The notes: generated by a model from the letters alone, not told the origin. Positions 25,100-36,904 are shown, counted from the first letter of the stretch. The stretch: 64,000 nt of DNA from Ecdyonurus torrentis (GCA_949318235.1 OX439135.1:23824957-23888956); one strand, 5' to 3'. Numbers and translations are program-made.

Positions 25100-25285
25100 A
25101 CTACGTTATAATTATGCTAGCTTATTTTCAGCATAATTTCTTCAATACAGCATAATATATGCTAAATTATATAATATATATTATATATAGCATAAATACT
25201 ATGCTGTATATAGCATAATTATTTATTTTGTACTTATTTATCATAATTTATGCTATGACATAAATGCAGCATAAATTACGTAATT
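25100..25285. repeat. Family H AT-rich palindromic repeat
   Basis: Dense variants of AGCATAATTATGC and TTATGCTAATT. Abuts the family G copy, as at 88-262. Confidence 0.5.
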
Positions 25286-25680
25286 TATTACTTCCATGTA
25301 AGAAAATATGATAAATTCAAAGTCTCCATTGTTACTATAGAGCAATTATACACCTTATACAGTAAGTATACAGTATGCTAATTATGATTTAATAAATAAA
25401 AATATAATGACTTTATTGCTAAATGTATTGGAAAAGTATGAAAAAAAAAACTTGATTGGAAATTGCGCAGTAGAAAAAAAAAAAGAGAAACCTGTATGAA
25501 AAGTTATACGTAAATATATTATGTATTTGTATATATCAGATTACCCGTTTTTCAGAGCAAATTTATTTTATATTTAAATTGTGGTATAAATATTACTTTT
25601 CTTATTATATTATTAATATATAACAAGCGGGGGATAGTAAGGTAAGATTGCTTCGAGTATAACAAAGAAAATATCATTAT

Positions 25681-25717
<37 letters not shown>

Positions 25718-25771
25718 ATTTTTTACATTATTTGATCACTATTTTTTACCAGTGCAGCAATTTGATCCCTT

Positions 25772-26155
25772 GTCAACTTACTTTTTTTATCATTTAGAAT
25801 ACTAAATTGATAATTACCATACCTTATTATCCATGAATTAGACACCATCACTTTGATTTTTTTTTTTTTTTTTTTTTCATTTTGACGGTTATATCACGTA
25901 TCTGACGTCACAATGTACAGATGGGGCCGTGATGGTGTGCAAAAAACTTAAGGTAGGGGCTTAAATTCATCACGTGACCAGAGCGGTGACTGTGATTGGC
26001 AGCGGTACATTGTGACGTCAGATACTTGATATAACCATCAAAATGAAAATAAATACAAAATCAACGTGTTGGTGTCTAATTCATGGATAATAATAAGGTA
26101 TGGTAATTATCAATCTAGTATTCTAAACGATAAAAAAGTAACTTGACAAGGGCTT
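25772..26155. mobile_element. MITE family C, copy 3 (palindromic)
   Basis: Inverted ends CCCTTGTCAACTTAC...AAGTAACTTGACAAGGGCTT. TGACGTCA in both arms (25903-25910, 26013-26020). A poly(T) tract has replaced part of the left arm. Confidence 0.8.
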
Positions 26156-26159
26156 GCAC

Positions 26160-26237
26160 ATGCCTCCAGCTGATCAGTATACTTTGGGGAGGGAATCCTC
26201 TTTGCATTAGTTGACCTTTTATTTACACTATAGGGTT

Positions 26238-26277
<40 letters not shown>

Positions 26278-26940
26278 AATATGAATATACTTTTATATTC
26301 ATGTTTTATAAATGCACATTCATGTGTATTAAGATCTTTGTTTTGTCAGCCTGCTTGCAGCACTAATGATCAGCTGATAAAAAATTTATTATTTCAACAA
26401 CTAGAGAATGGAAAGGAAAAAAAAAATTAACAATACATTATAGTAACGGCAAATTAAAGTTTTCAAAAAAAAAAAAAAAAAAAACTCGTTATTAAGTTAC
26501 AAGTTTTTGTGACTTCTTTTTGTATGTGACGACACTTTCATTATCACCACATTTGCAAAAAATGATAATTATAATTACAAAATGTTACGTATTGTCAACT
26601 TTTTTTTTTTTTTTATGTAATGAAAATGAAAAAAAAATTCTATAGTCTACATTTCTCATTTATAATTATTCAAATTTGATTATAACATTATTATAATTAT
26701 ACAGTTTTTCTAATGGAGTATTATATTCGCAATTTTTTAAGGTACAATTAAAAAAAAAAAAAAAAAAAACACGAAAAAAAAATTTTTAATGTAAAAAATT
26801 ATATGCGTAATTTGTATACGGAACAATTTCCACACGGCGACAAAAATAATTACGTAATAATTACGCTAGCTCATTTTCAGCATAATTTGTTTAATATAGC
26901 ATAATCTATGCACGACTTAATAAAGGAACAACTGTTTTGA
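26160..26940. other. No gene seen; homopolymer-rich
   Basis: Contains four or more A or T tracts of 18-34 nt (26241-26273, 26466-26483, 26600-26614, 26751-26769) and a family H remnant at 26840-26925. Confidence 0.5.
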
Positions 26941-26948
26941 AGCCGACA

Positions 26949-27281
26949 TTAAGGAAGTAGGGTTCCAACCTAATATAACCAAAACTAGATGTGTTTTGGG
27001 TCTAAATTTGGTATCATTGTGTAGCTAAGTTTCACACCTAGCTGTGATACAAATTTCATGATGTTTGACCGTCCAGAAAAAAAAATATATTGAAATTAAC
27101 ATAGGGTCTTATGGGCTTAAAATTTCACAAAATCATAATTTAAAATCTAGCACGGTGACCCCCCAAAATTTTTATATATTTGAAATTGTCTCAAGCTGAA
27201 ATATCATTGTGCAAAATTTCAGATTTTTTTGACGAGAAAAGTTTGAGTCTAATGGTCAACGTCGGTACCCTACTACCTTAA
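26949..27281. mobile_element. MITE family D, copy 3
   Basis: TTAAGGAAGTAGGGTTCC...GGTACCCTACTACCTTAA. Full length. Inverted relative to the copy that starts 190 bp downstream. Confidence 0.85.
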
Positions 27282-27471
27282 TTATTATGCACTTATGCAA
27301 TATAATAGCATATTATGAATTACCATGTTGTAATGCATAAATGTTGTTGCTTTAAGATACCATAATAAAATTATTACGTTACATTTTTGCACGTGGTTTT
27401 ATTAAATTGTAATCAAAATCCACAGTAAAAAAAAAAAAATAATAATAAAATTGACCTATATTTATGTGTTA

Positions 27472-27805
27472 TTCAAGGTAGTAGAGTACTAACGTCGGTC
27501 ATTAGACTCAAACTTTTATCGTCAAACAAATCTGAAATTTTGCACAATAATTCAGCTTGAGACAATTTCAAATATAAAAATTTTGGGGGGTCACCGAGCA
27601 AATTAATTTTATATGATTTTTTGAAATTTTAAACCCATAAGGCTTAATGCTAATTTCAATAATTTTTTTTCTTTTTTTCGGGACGGTCAAACATCTTGAA
27701 ATTTTTATCACGGCTAGGTGTGACCCTTAGCTACACAATGACACCAAATATAGAACCAAAACACTTCTAGTTTTGAGATATAAGGTCGATACCCAACTCC
27801 CTTAA
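27472..27805. mobile_element. MITE family D, copy 4
   Basis: Starts TTCAAGGTAGTAGAGTACT and ends CCCAACTCCCTTAA. Opposite orientation to copy 3, so the pair forms a large inverted repeat with a 190-bp loop. Confidence 0.85.
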
Positions 27806-27898
27806 TTAATATTGTAATTTTTTTTTTATTATTACTAACATTTTTATATATATCATGTATTATGTATTAAATTGTAATCAATATCCACAGTAATAAAG

Positions 27899-28031
<133 letters not shown>

Positions 28032-28565
28032 GACCTATAAGTGTTACATTCATAATTATTCATACAAATTAAATCATTTTATTTTTATTATTTACGGGAT
28101 TCGTTATTCGGTTTTTTATCTTCAAGCACCCTGTTATGCAACTATATAAAATCATAGCAAAAATTTATATTTATTAACAATATGTGTATTAATTTATGAA
28201 TTTTCAATGCCTTAAAGAAAAAAATTATAATGTACACAAAATACCAGTTATCATCATACTTTCAATATTAAACTTAATACTCATAAAGTATATTTTTTTA
28301 ATTAATTATTTTAAAAAAAATCTAGTTATAAAATAAATTTATTACAAACAATTTTTTAAAATAATAATAATAAATTTCAAGTAACAAACTTTATTATACC
28401 ATAAAATTTAATAGATTCATTATTCAATAAAAATGCTGTTTAATAAATAACCTATTTAATTATTATAATTATTAATTTAAAAACAAATAGCAATGCTTGC
28501 TATCGTTGGTGACGTGTATATCAGCGCGAGAGAAAACGGTAGGAGACCCCTATGATATTCTAGCC

Positions 28566-28860
28566 TTATAAAGCCATAGATCAAATAAAAAAAAAAATTA
28601 AAAAAAGCATGCTTTTTAATGATCAATGATTGTTATCTCCAAAACTTTTTTTTTTTTTTTTTTTTTTTTTAAACCATAGAATGTAAATGTGGTCCCACAA
28701 GAGAGCGTGAAAAAACTGAAAAGTATGCTATTTGCGTCACTATTCCCGTTTCTGGCGTCAGAAACTTGCAAAATTTGGTATAAAATGGTGTACGCGCTTT
28801 GAAATTTTCTGATTATACTGCTATACGGCGCTATACATACGCTTCCGTTTCTACTTACTA
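28566..28860 (+). mobile_element. MITE family A, diverged copy
   Basis: Recognisable blocks are 'ataaagccatagatcaaata', 'cacaagagagcgtgaaaaa' and 'gcgtcagaaacttgcaaa'. The right terminus is not preserved. Confidence 0.6.
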
Positions 28861-29010
28861 CGCATGCGCAGTACGTTGAAATGGAAGTAATGAGAGTAAT
28901 ATGGCCCTCAAAACAGTTCTGTTGTTAGTTTATTAGTCCATACATTTTTTAAACTTTTTTTTTTTTTAATTTGGCGCTAAAATTTGAATTATCTCATATA
29001 CATATTATCT

Positions 29011-30132
29011 CAATGTCCCTTACATGTCTTCCAACTCTAGCCACAATTTTTAGACAAGAGTTTTAAGAATCGATGCTAGCGCACGGATGGCAGCAAAATG
29101 AACTACTAAGCCAAAGTAACGCAAAGCTACGTATTTCAGGTTAGCAATGCATCTTTTAGTGACGTCACACTCACATATGCGTAATATGCGTAATGTTTGT
29201 GTGTGAATCTTAAACCTTGGAAAGTAATTATATGAAGAGTTGTGCAAATTTTAAGGGAAATAAGTTAAAATAATAAATAAATTAATTTTCAAGGGAATAA
29301 TTTAAGCCTTTAAAATATTTCTTTTTGTCATTTGTGCTCCTTGCTCTTATTATGAATAGAAAATCAACTTCCCAACACATTTTTGTGTCCGGAAAGGGTT
29401 GGGAAAGCTTTGGGAAAGGAGGCGCTAATTTGCATTCGTAATTTGCATGAAAAAAATTATTTTTTGTGTTAGTTTATTGCTTTATTGATTTCTATATATA
29501 CATAACAGAAAAATTATGTAAAAAGGGTTTAAAAAATTACCATGGTGGGATTCGAACCCAGGACCCTGCGAGTAGAAGTACTCGCTTTAACCAATTCTGC
29601 CATCAAAGCTCTTAAGAAATGAAGCTGTAAAACATTAATTTATCTTTTTATACAATTTATCATCGTTTGCATCCATTTTAAGAAATAAACAATAAATACA
29701 TATAAATAGGATATTTATATAATTAGCATTTATAATTAATAAATAAGGTAAAATTTTAATTAAAAAAATGAATAATTTTTACACAAAAATTGGAATATTT
29801 TTAATTTTTGTGCCAAATAAAATTTTGGGCAATGTCAAGGAAAGGTTTCGGCATTTCCCAATCTTTGCCCAAAGATTGCCGAGTTCCCACGGAAAACTTT
29901 CTGGTACCTGGGGTATTTTGTTTTGTATACAAGTACTCCAAAGTGCCCTTTTTTCCTTTAAACCTGTTTAAAACTTCGCGGATATAATACGATAAATCCT
30001 AGTAGCTAGTAGTTATTTTGGCTGCCGGTGGCGCGCTGCTATAGTAGTTTTGCGCATGCGCAGATAACGTTTTCTTGTCCAAAATTGTCGACAAATTTTA
30101 TACAGGAGTCGGATGACATGTAAGGGACATTG
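29011..30132. mobile_element. Foldback element, family T, copy 2, with 9-bp target-site duplication
   Basis: A 1122-bp element with inverted termini CAATGTCCCTTACATGTCTT and GACATGTAAGGGACATTG. The flanking 9-mer ATATTATCT is duplicated exactly (29002-29010 and 30133-30141). A 9-bp duplication is typical of Mutator-like (MULE) and some foldback elements. The interior holds a tRNA-like Pol III unit (29531-29611), a second inverted pair built on 'gggaaagctttggg'/'cccaatctttgccc' words, and TGACGTCA at 29160-29167. No transposase ORF, so non-autonomous. Confidence 0.85.
29531..29611 (-). ncRNA. tRNA-derived Pol III unit (pseudo-tRNA)
   Basis: On the minus strand a perfect A-box consensus TGGCAGAATTGG (29591-29602) is followed by a perfect B-box GGTTCGAATCC (29548-29558) and then TTTTTT (29531-29536), the Pol III termination signal. 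The T-arm TGGGTTCGAATCCCA folds. The predicted 7-nt acceptor strands do not pair, and the anticodon arm has a 4-6-nt loop (CGAGTA-CTTC-TACTCG), so a functional tRNA is unlikely. The core most resembles tRNA-Arg(TCT) by eye. It lies inside a mobile foldback element, so it may be a SINE-like promoter or a captured tRNA. Confidence 0.6.
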
Positions 30133-30496
30133 ATATTATCTACAACTTGTAATCGTGTTAGCATTTGTTTGACATACACTTTGAAGTATACATAATTATA
30201 CCATCATCTTCATACTTTCATGTTAATTTTATATTTCGTGACCCATTCAGTTGTTGAGATATCACTTGGTCACTTATTAAAACTTAAACTATAATTATAA
30301 TAATAATAAATGTGATAACAAAATTGTTACAGATAACACATATTGCTACTGTATTACTATAGACCTGAAGTTGGAATGCAAAATGATAAAAAAAAAATAA
30401 AAAAATAAATAACACATAAATATGTAAACACAAATAATAAATACCAGCACGGAACGGGACGAATGTAACTTGTTATTACACTGAATGCGTATGTTT

Positions 30497-30672
30497 ACTC
30501 TAAAAAACGGAAAAGGAAGTGCCGGAAAAGGAAGTGCCGGAAAAGGAAACCATGTGACGGTAAAAGTGGGAGGAAAGTTGGTGCCAGTAGCAAGCTAGGC
30601 CTGAGCTACCTCCCACTTTTACCTTCACGTGGTTTCCTCTTCCGGTACTTTCTTTTCCGCATTTTGAGTAAA
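30497..30672. mobile_element. Hairpin foldback, family I, copy 1
   Basis: TATGTTTACTCTAAAAAACGG at the left is matched in reverse by CGCATTTTGAGTAAACATA. The left arm repeats the word GGAAAAGGAAGTGCC twice. It adjoins the start of family U. Confidence 0.8.
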
Positions 30673-30682
30673 CATAAGCAAT

Positions 30683-31200
30683 CACTAGCTCGTTCTATAA
30701 ACTACACACAAATATTGAGCCAGCTTCGAAAACTTTCCTTTCTTACAAAACATCTGATCATGACGTCATTACCTGTTTACTACGTTTATACATATATGGA
30801 TTGTTTATGTTTACTCAAAAAGCGGAAAAGGAAGTGGCCGGAAGAGGAAACCACGTGACAGTAAAAGTGGGAGTTAGCTCAGGCCTAGCTTGCTGCTGGC
30901 ATCAACTTTTCTCCCACTTTTACCGTCACGTGGTTTCCTCTTCCGGCCACTTCCTTTTCCGCTTTTTGAGTAAACATAAACAATCATGGTCGATCATTGT
31001 TATTTCTTCGTTTAGAACTTTGAACTTGATAAGAATGAACGAAACTTGACAACAACAAAAAAGTTTCACTCTCAATGCGACTCACTTTTATCGGCTCAAA
31101 AAAAAAAAGATCAACCAATGAATGTGTCTTATTTTGTTGGTCAGCCAATAACTGTCATTGAGATTTACTTTACTTTACAGCACAAGCTAATGTATTTATG
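30683..31200. repeat. Repeat family U, copy 1, interrupted by a family I hairpin
   Basis: Collinear with 33802-34186 except for the hairpin at 30800-30985. Shared words include 'ataaactacacacaa', 'gagccagcttcgaaaa', 'cattgttatttcttcgttt', 'tatcggctcaaaaaa' and 'gttggtcagccaat'. TGACGTCA at 30761-30768. Nature unknown; two copies in similar state suggest a dispersed element of about 350 bp. Confidence 0.7.
30800..30985. mobile_element. Hairpin foldback, family I, copy 2, with ATGG target duplication
   Basis: A 186-bp hairpin with perfect 26-bp termini ATTGTTTATGTTTACTCAAA...TTTGAGTAAACATAAACAAT. Both arms carry GGAAAAGGAAGTGGCCGGAA and CACGTG. ATGG flanks both ends (30796-30799, 30986-30989) and is single in the uninterrupted family U copy near 33910, giving an empty-site comparison. 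No ORF beyond repeat artefacts. Confidence 0.85.
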
Positions 31201-31246
31201 TCGTAGCAAAATTGATGTTAGAATAACATAAATAATTATACTTTAT

Positions 31247-31509
31247 ATAGGGTGTGTGCGCATGACGTCATAATAAATGCGCTTCAATGCAATATTTGAG
31301 CAATGTATAACATTGCTTAGCATAGGACACGAGGAATTTCACTATTATCTTCGGAAAATAAGTTGTTGTTGTTTTTAATATCATCAATGCTCCCAAAAAT
31401 ATTGAAAAGTATTTTTAAACTGGCAAACTGTGTCATTTTCCTATACTGGCCCATGTTATTTAGTACTCACTTTTGGCGTTGACTTTAGCATGCATGAAAC
31501 CACCCTATA
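31247..31509. mobile_element. MITE family E, copy
   Basis: Starts ATAGGGTGTGTGCGCATGA and ends GAAACCACCCTATA. TGACGTCA at 31263-31270. Confidence 0.75.
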
Positions 31510-31564
31510 CAACATAATATTTGTATACTGTAACCTCATAAATTGCATACGAGATTCATATGCA

Positions 31565-31707
31565 TAGGGTTGCATAAATTGAATCTTTCTGATCACTGCT
31601 ACGGAGCTACAGTTGGGTTTTGAGACAAACTAAAAGTTATTTATGTAAATCCCATCAAGTGTTTTGTGATATAAATGTTTATGTTTTTCTCTAGTCTATT
31701 CCTTTAA
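31565..31707 (+). mobile_element. MITE family A, 3' fragment
   Basis: Only the right half remains: 'ggttgcataaattgaatc...gatcactgctacggagctac...' through CTAGTCTATTCCTTTAA. Confidence 0.75.
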
Positions 31708-31989
31708 AATCATGTAGATAAAAATAGTTAATGCTTATAAATCTAATTTTTAAAAGATTTATATTTGAAAATAACAATTTTAAGTGTCTATGAAATGACT
31801 TGCAAAGTCTGTATATCAATATTTGGCAGGATAAAAAAAAAAATAAAAAAAGGAACGGTACAACTAATTAATTCAAGAGAAACCTGCTCGTTGTAATTTC
31901 TCTGTAAATTAATTTATAACCTTATTTTCCGCACACACGTGAAAAGTTTATATGTTTCACTTTTTAAGAGTCAATTAACATTTATATTA

Positions 31990-32185
31990 TGTATATACAC
32001 ACTGACAAAAATAAATACGTAATAATTATGATATAGCTCCTTTTCAACACAATTTGTTCAATACAGCATAATATATGCAATATTGCATAATAAGTATGTT
32101 ATATAGCATAAATATTATACTGTACAGCATAATTATGTATGCGTAAATTTAGTATAACGACATAAATTTAGAATAAATTACGTAA
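31990..32185. repeat. Family H AT-rich palindromic repeat
   Basis: The phrase 'acaaaaataaatacgtaataattatg' and multiple TAGCATAAAT/ATTATGC words, as at 23787 and 26838. Confidence 0.5.
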
Positions 32186-32237
32186 ATCGTTCCTTTTAAG
32201 GTCAAAAACTCGCGCTAAAATATGAAATATTATTAAT

Positions 32238-32480
32238 AATGTTGTTCGTAAACCCTGTTTTCTTGCTCCAAAAAAATGCGCATTCCATTGGATTAACCAT
32301 AGCCGATCGTCATTTTAATAGCAGAAAACAGGGTGTCCGATGTTCGTAAACGCTGATTTTTGTGCCCCAAACCACACAAAAAAAAAAAAAAAAAAAAAAA
32401 AATACGAACACCTAATGCTTTTTAAATGGAATTACGCATTTTTTGGAGCAAACAAACAAGAGTTCACGAAACATAATTAT
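32238..32480. mobile_element. Foldback, family R, copy 2
   Basis: Left 'gttcgtaaaccctgttttcttgctccaaaaaaatgcgcattcc' is matched in reverse by 'ggaattacgcattttttggagcaaacaaacaagagttcacgaa'. An internal second copy of 'gttcgtaaacgctg' and a poly(A) tract lie between. Confidence 0.65.
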
Positions 32481-32618
32481 TCTTATGAGAAAAGAAAAAA
32501 AAATTAAATGTTAAAATAATACTATGTACTGTAGTAAAATATCAACAACAATTTTAATTCCAAATGTATACAGACAATCATATTATACCTAAAGTCGTGT
32601 CTGTTACTATAAACTATT

Positions 32619-32622
<4 letters not shown>

Positions 32623-32656
<34 letters not shown>
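32623..32656. repeat. (AG)n microsatellite
   Basis: About 17 AG units. Confidence 0.95.
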
Positions 32657-32659
<3 letters not shown>

Positions 32660-32661
<2 letters not shown>

Positions 32662-33400
32662 ACAATAAAAAAATATCATTTAGTACAATGAAAATAATGT
32701 ACAATTTTACTGGTCTCCTTTGTATTAAAATACAAAGTTTAAAAAAAATTACAATTTTTGTTAATTTTGCCTGTAGTCAAATTGAATGACGTCATTACTA
32801 GGCTTTCAATAACAAACAAGCACATATTGTATATAAAAAATAACAAAAAAATATAATATGTATATTGTGTTATGTAATATGTGGCAAAATTTGTGTTTCT
32901 ACCTGTACACTTTATCTACAGTATTACGTAACTAAAATATAAAATAATGTTGTCGGGAAAAAAATATTATTGAAATGTAACTTGTCTTTTAAACGTTCAA
33001 TTAAACGTTTAATTGAAATCATTTAACTTAACTGATTTTAGTATAAATAATTTACAAATTTTTTAATCGCTTTTGATTTTTTGATTTTTTTATTTTTTAT
33101 TTTTTTTTTTTTTCCATTTTATAGATTTTAAAAATGGATTTTAGAATCAATAAGAATTATCAGAAGAAGATTACTATACAAGATTAAGTATAGAATTACT
33201 TGATTTTTTTTTCTTCTTCTTCTTCTTTTTTCTTATAGTGAATTAGTGAGAGGGGGAGGGGGTCATCAATGGAACTCTCAGTTGATGATAAATAATAATC
33301 AACTAAATTATTACTATTTCATATTCGAACTGCTTTAGATTACAAATGGAACCAAAATAAATAAATTAGGGATTTCATCATGAAAATTTATAAACTATTA

Positions 33401-33434
<34 letters not shown>

Positions 33435-33590
33435 ACAAGGACATTTTTAACAAAACAAGCTTATGACAATAATGCCAAATTTTGTAGCAATATATAAGAT
33501 AATAGTTTAAAAACATGTATGCATTATGTAACTCGTAAATGTAACAATAGTCGTATGTTAAAAATAATTTGCTATACATCGCATACTTAT
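32660..33590. other. No gene seen
   Basis: A+T-rich DNA with an isolated TGACGTCA (32787-32794), a (TTC)n run near 33213-33227 and a poly(T) tract at 33403-33433. Confidence 0.5.
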
Positions 33591-33594
33591 CGTG

Positions 33595-33770
33595 TCAAAA
33601 TGAACTTACACACTTTACAAATTTCCAATATATGAACGATCTACACTTTACAAAGTCGGGGCTACCTGGAGCTTCTGCTATATTAAACAGGTGTGTGAAG
33701 CTCCAGGTAAAAGTGTAGATCGGCCATTCTTTGTAAATATGTAAAGTGTAGAGTAGAAGCGTCATCTTGA
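33595..33770. mobile_element. Hairpin foldback, family J, copy 1
   Basis: The words CACTTTACAAA and CTACACTTTACAAAG in the left arm are matched by TTTGTAAATATGTAAAGTGTAG in the right. The inner hairpin is CTACCTGGAGCTTC...GAAGCTCCAGGTA. Related copies are at 42301-42480 and 62654-62842. Confidence 0.8.
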
Positions 33771-33801
33771 CGCGAGAAGTCATGTATATTATGTTCATTA
33801 C

Positions 33802-33972
33802 AGCTCGTTTTATAAACTACACACAACTCTTGAGCCAGCTTCGAAAATGTTCCTTTGTTAAAAACATCTGATTAAGACGTCATTAACTGTTTACTACGCG
33901 TTTATAATTATGGTGGATCATTGTTATTTCTTCGTTTAGAACTTGTTACTTGATAAGAATGAACGAAACTTT

Positions 33973-34051
<79 letters not shown>

Positions 34052-34186
34052 AAAGATCTATGCTCAACATGCGACTACTTTTATCGGCTCAAAAAACAAG
34101 ATCAACCAATGAATGTGTCTTATTTTGTTGGTCAGCCAATCACTGTTAATGAGATTCACTTTACTTTACAGAATGAGCATTCTTAG
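33802..34186. repeat. Repeat family U, copy 2, with expanded (CAA)n
   Basis: Uninterrupted family U copy. The internal CAA tract (33973-34052) is about 26 units long, whereas copy 1 has only about three. Polyglutamine/polythreonine ORFs through it are artefacts. Confidence 0.75.
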
Positions 34187-34355
34187 CTACTTTAAATTAC
34201 TTTTAGATTAATAAAAAATTATGTATGCATTGTTATGTAATGCCGTATCTTGTTTGAATATGAATAAATTGATTTGATTTGCAACTCTAACCTTTATTAA
34301 TTATAAAAATTTACGATAATAATGCAATGTATTTCATAATAATATAATATATTTA

Positions 34356-34546
34356 AAGGCGTAGAACACCATGAACAAAAAAAGTTGTGCGTAAACCGGG
34401 CGAGCTGTGACGTCAGTGACCGCCAGTGGCATTTTGTGAATAGAAAATAAATTATAAATCAATAACTCCTGCCAAATCAACGTTGATTTTAAGGTTTGTT
34501 AGGATATTACTCAACCTTTTTGTGCAAGGTGTTCTACGCCTTTAAT
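34356..34546. mobile_element. MITE family B, complete copy
   Basis: TTTAAAGGCGTAGAACACC at the left is matched by GGTGTTCTACGCCTTTAA at the right. TGACGTCA at 34408-34415. The termini resemble the TTAAAG(G/C)CATAGA ends of family A. Confidence 0.85.
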
Positions 34547-34549
34547 TTA

Positions 34550-35430
34550 ATACATATAAAAAATATATAATTTAAATATATAATAATAATTCATGTAATG
34601 TGCACTTTGACCATTTGAAAAGTAAAATATTTTTTTCCTGATGCAATATTATTTTAATTACCATTCATTATAAAAAGAAAAGGTGTAAATCTCAAAATTT
34701 TCAATACTTTTTATAAAATTAATTAATAAATATTAAAATGAAATTTTATATTTTTGTACAAGAAAAGTAATAAATGAAGTTTTTCTAAATAAAACTGTAA
34801 AAAAATAATAATAAATGAATAAAAATGAATAATAATGAGATAAAAAAAATATTAAAAAAATTATTTAGACATCATAAAAAAAATAATAAAAACATAAAAA
34901 AAATGTAAAGAAAAAAAAATATTTTATTATTTTATTTTGTCCAAAAAGACTTGAAAATGTATAAAATATTTATATTTTTGACGTTTTACAGTATTTGCAT
35001 TTTTCATTCAAAAATTTATCATTTTATTATCAGATCATTAAATTTTTTTTTTTTTTCAACCTACGTCAATAAGTGATAATTTTACGTGTTTCTTATAAAA
35101 AAAATACACGTAACGTATATAATAGTACAGTTTGATAAAAATTATAAATTGTACGTCAGATAACAAGAAAAAAACATAAGGTAATAATATGTTGTAGTTT
35201 CTTGTGCATAATCATTATTATATTATTATTTTCATTATGTTGAAATTATATTATTTTTACTTAAAGGTACGATGACAGGTGATACAAATTAGTAGCTTTC
35301 CCCTCGCGCTAAACCAATAAAATAAATTATTTTAAAATAGAGCTTTTTTTAAAAGCTAATAGAAATTATAAAATAATAATAATAAAATAAAGTTTTCGTG
35401 TCAAAGTGGAATTTAAAATAATGAAATGAA
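34550..35430. other. No gene seen
   Basis: Extremely A+T-rich, with interrupted A runs and (AAT) words. No family recognised. Confidence 0.5.
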
Positions 35431-35433
35431 ACA

Positions 35434-35985
35434 AAATACGTAACTTATTTAAGCTAATCACTTTTAAGTTATAGGGTGTATGCATTCATGTTAAAGTCGA
35501 CGCCATGTTGGATAACTCAATAACATGGGTGGCATAGGAAAAAAATCATTTTGCCAGTTTAAAAACACTATGCAATATTTTTGAGAGCATTGATGTTGTA
35601 AATATGTTGAATTAGTATCTCAAGTATGTGAGAAAAATAACATGAACAAAAAATTAACCGATTTCCCAAAGAAATTTGGCTTGAATGTTTGTCCTATGCT
35701 GAGCAATGTTATGCACTACTCCAGTATGGCCTCCAAGCGCAATAAATATGACGTCATCCGCATACACATAACGAGTAGCTTAAATAATGCATTTTAGCAA
35801 GTTATTAAAAATAGCTAATTTAAGTTGTTTTAAGTTTTTTAGGGCTATTTGAAGTTAAAAAATATATATATTTTTTTAATAACTTGCTAAAATGCTTTAT
35901 TTCAGCTAATTATAATAACTTAAAAATGATTATCTTCAATAAGTTAGTATTCGTAACTAAAGTAATGCACCAATTTTTAGAGTGT
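35434..35985. mobile_element. MITE family F with a nested family E copy
   Basis: Family F termini at both sides ('ttatttaagctaatcacttttaagtta' and 'gttagtattcgtaactaaagtaatgcaccaatttttagagt') enclose a complete family E element at 35471-35770 (ATAGGGTGTATGCATTCATG...CGCATACAC). TGACGTCA at 35749-35756. This sets family E as younger than family F at this site. Confidence 0.75.
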
Positions 35986-36589
35986 ATATAAGTAAAGAAA
36001 TCGTACTTTCTTTTGTTTGCCTAATATCCAAATATTATTGTTGTTACCATAAAAAAATGCAGAAATTGCAATATTTTTTTGTCTCCCGCAAGCTAAACTG
36101 GTTTCCCAAACGGAAAAAAAAAATAAAAAATAAATAAAAAAAAAAAAAAAGGTCGTGACGAGCTCAAGGAAAAACACAAATATATATTTTTTTTTTTTGA
36201 AAACAAAAATAATTGCATAAATGATTTCATTTTATGACGTAGAAACCAAAGGAAAAACATAAAATGATAGAAAATTGGAGATTCATCTTATATATTTATG
36301 AAATACCTGTTAGTCATTTCAATGAAATAAAGAAAACAAAAAAATAATTCTTGTTAAACAATTTGTTTAAAATATTACTGTTTAAAATATTCATTGGCAA
36401 TAATATAATCTTTATGTATATCGAGATTCAGTTGCTTTATTTCAAAGTATATCCGATTTCTTATGAAACATGAGCGCGTAAAATACATTAAATAATCTAT
36501 TAAATAATCTATAATAATACGTAGTTTTATGAAACGTTAAAAGTTTATAATAATAGATCACCCTAAGAAATGTGCGTTGTATTCAGATG

Positions 36590-36900
36590 GCTTGCAACTC
36601 AAAACCTAAAAAGAAAACTTCTAAACCTTATGATACGATTTGAAAGTTAACAGTAACAGCTAAAATAAAAATTTTAGAACCCATGACCATCAGATAAGAT
36701 AGAATATAATTAATGTTATTAACATGGGCACATATGTGACTAAAATTTCAAAAAAATCATAATTTAAAATCTAGCATGGTGACCCTCCCAAAATTTTTAA
36801 ATTTTTGAAGATACCTTATCCTAAATGTATCACTGTACAAAATTTAAGATTTTTCTTTCTTTGCAACGTTTTAGTCAAATCCCGTAGTACCTGATTTATC
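36590..36900. mobile_element. MITE family D-prime, full copy
   Basis: Runs from 'gtattcagatggcttgcaactc' to 'agtcaaatcccgtagtacctgattt'. Inverse of the copy at 42815-43145, so the limits are supported by two copies. Confidence 0.7.
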
Positions 36901-36904
36901 GCCT

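Noticed and set aside
29050..29247. 65-aa ORF and the 67-aa ORF at 29768-29971
   Set aside because: Both lie inside the family T foldback. No domain and no match to its other copy.
29531..29611. A functional tRNA gene
   Set aside because: Pol III boxes are perfect, but the acceptor strands do not pair and the anticodon loop is not 7 nt, so it is called only tRNA-derived.
33943..34186. Polyglutamine/polythreonine ORFs
   Set aside because: Produced by the (CAA)n run inside a non-coding dispersed repeat.
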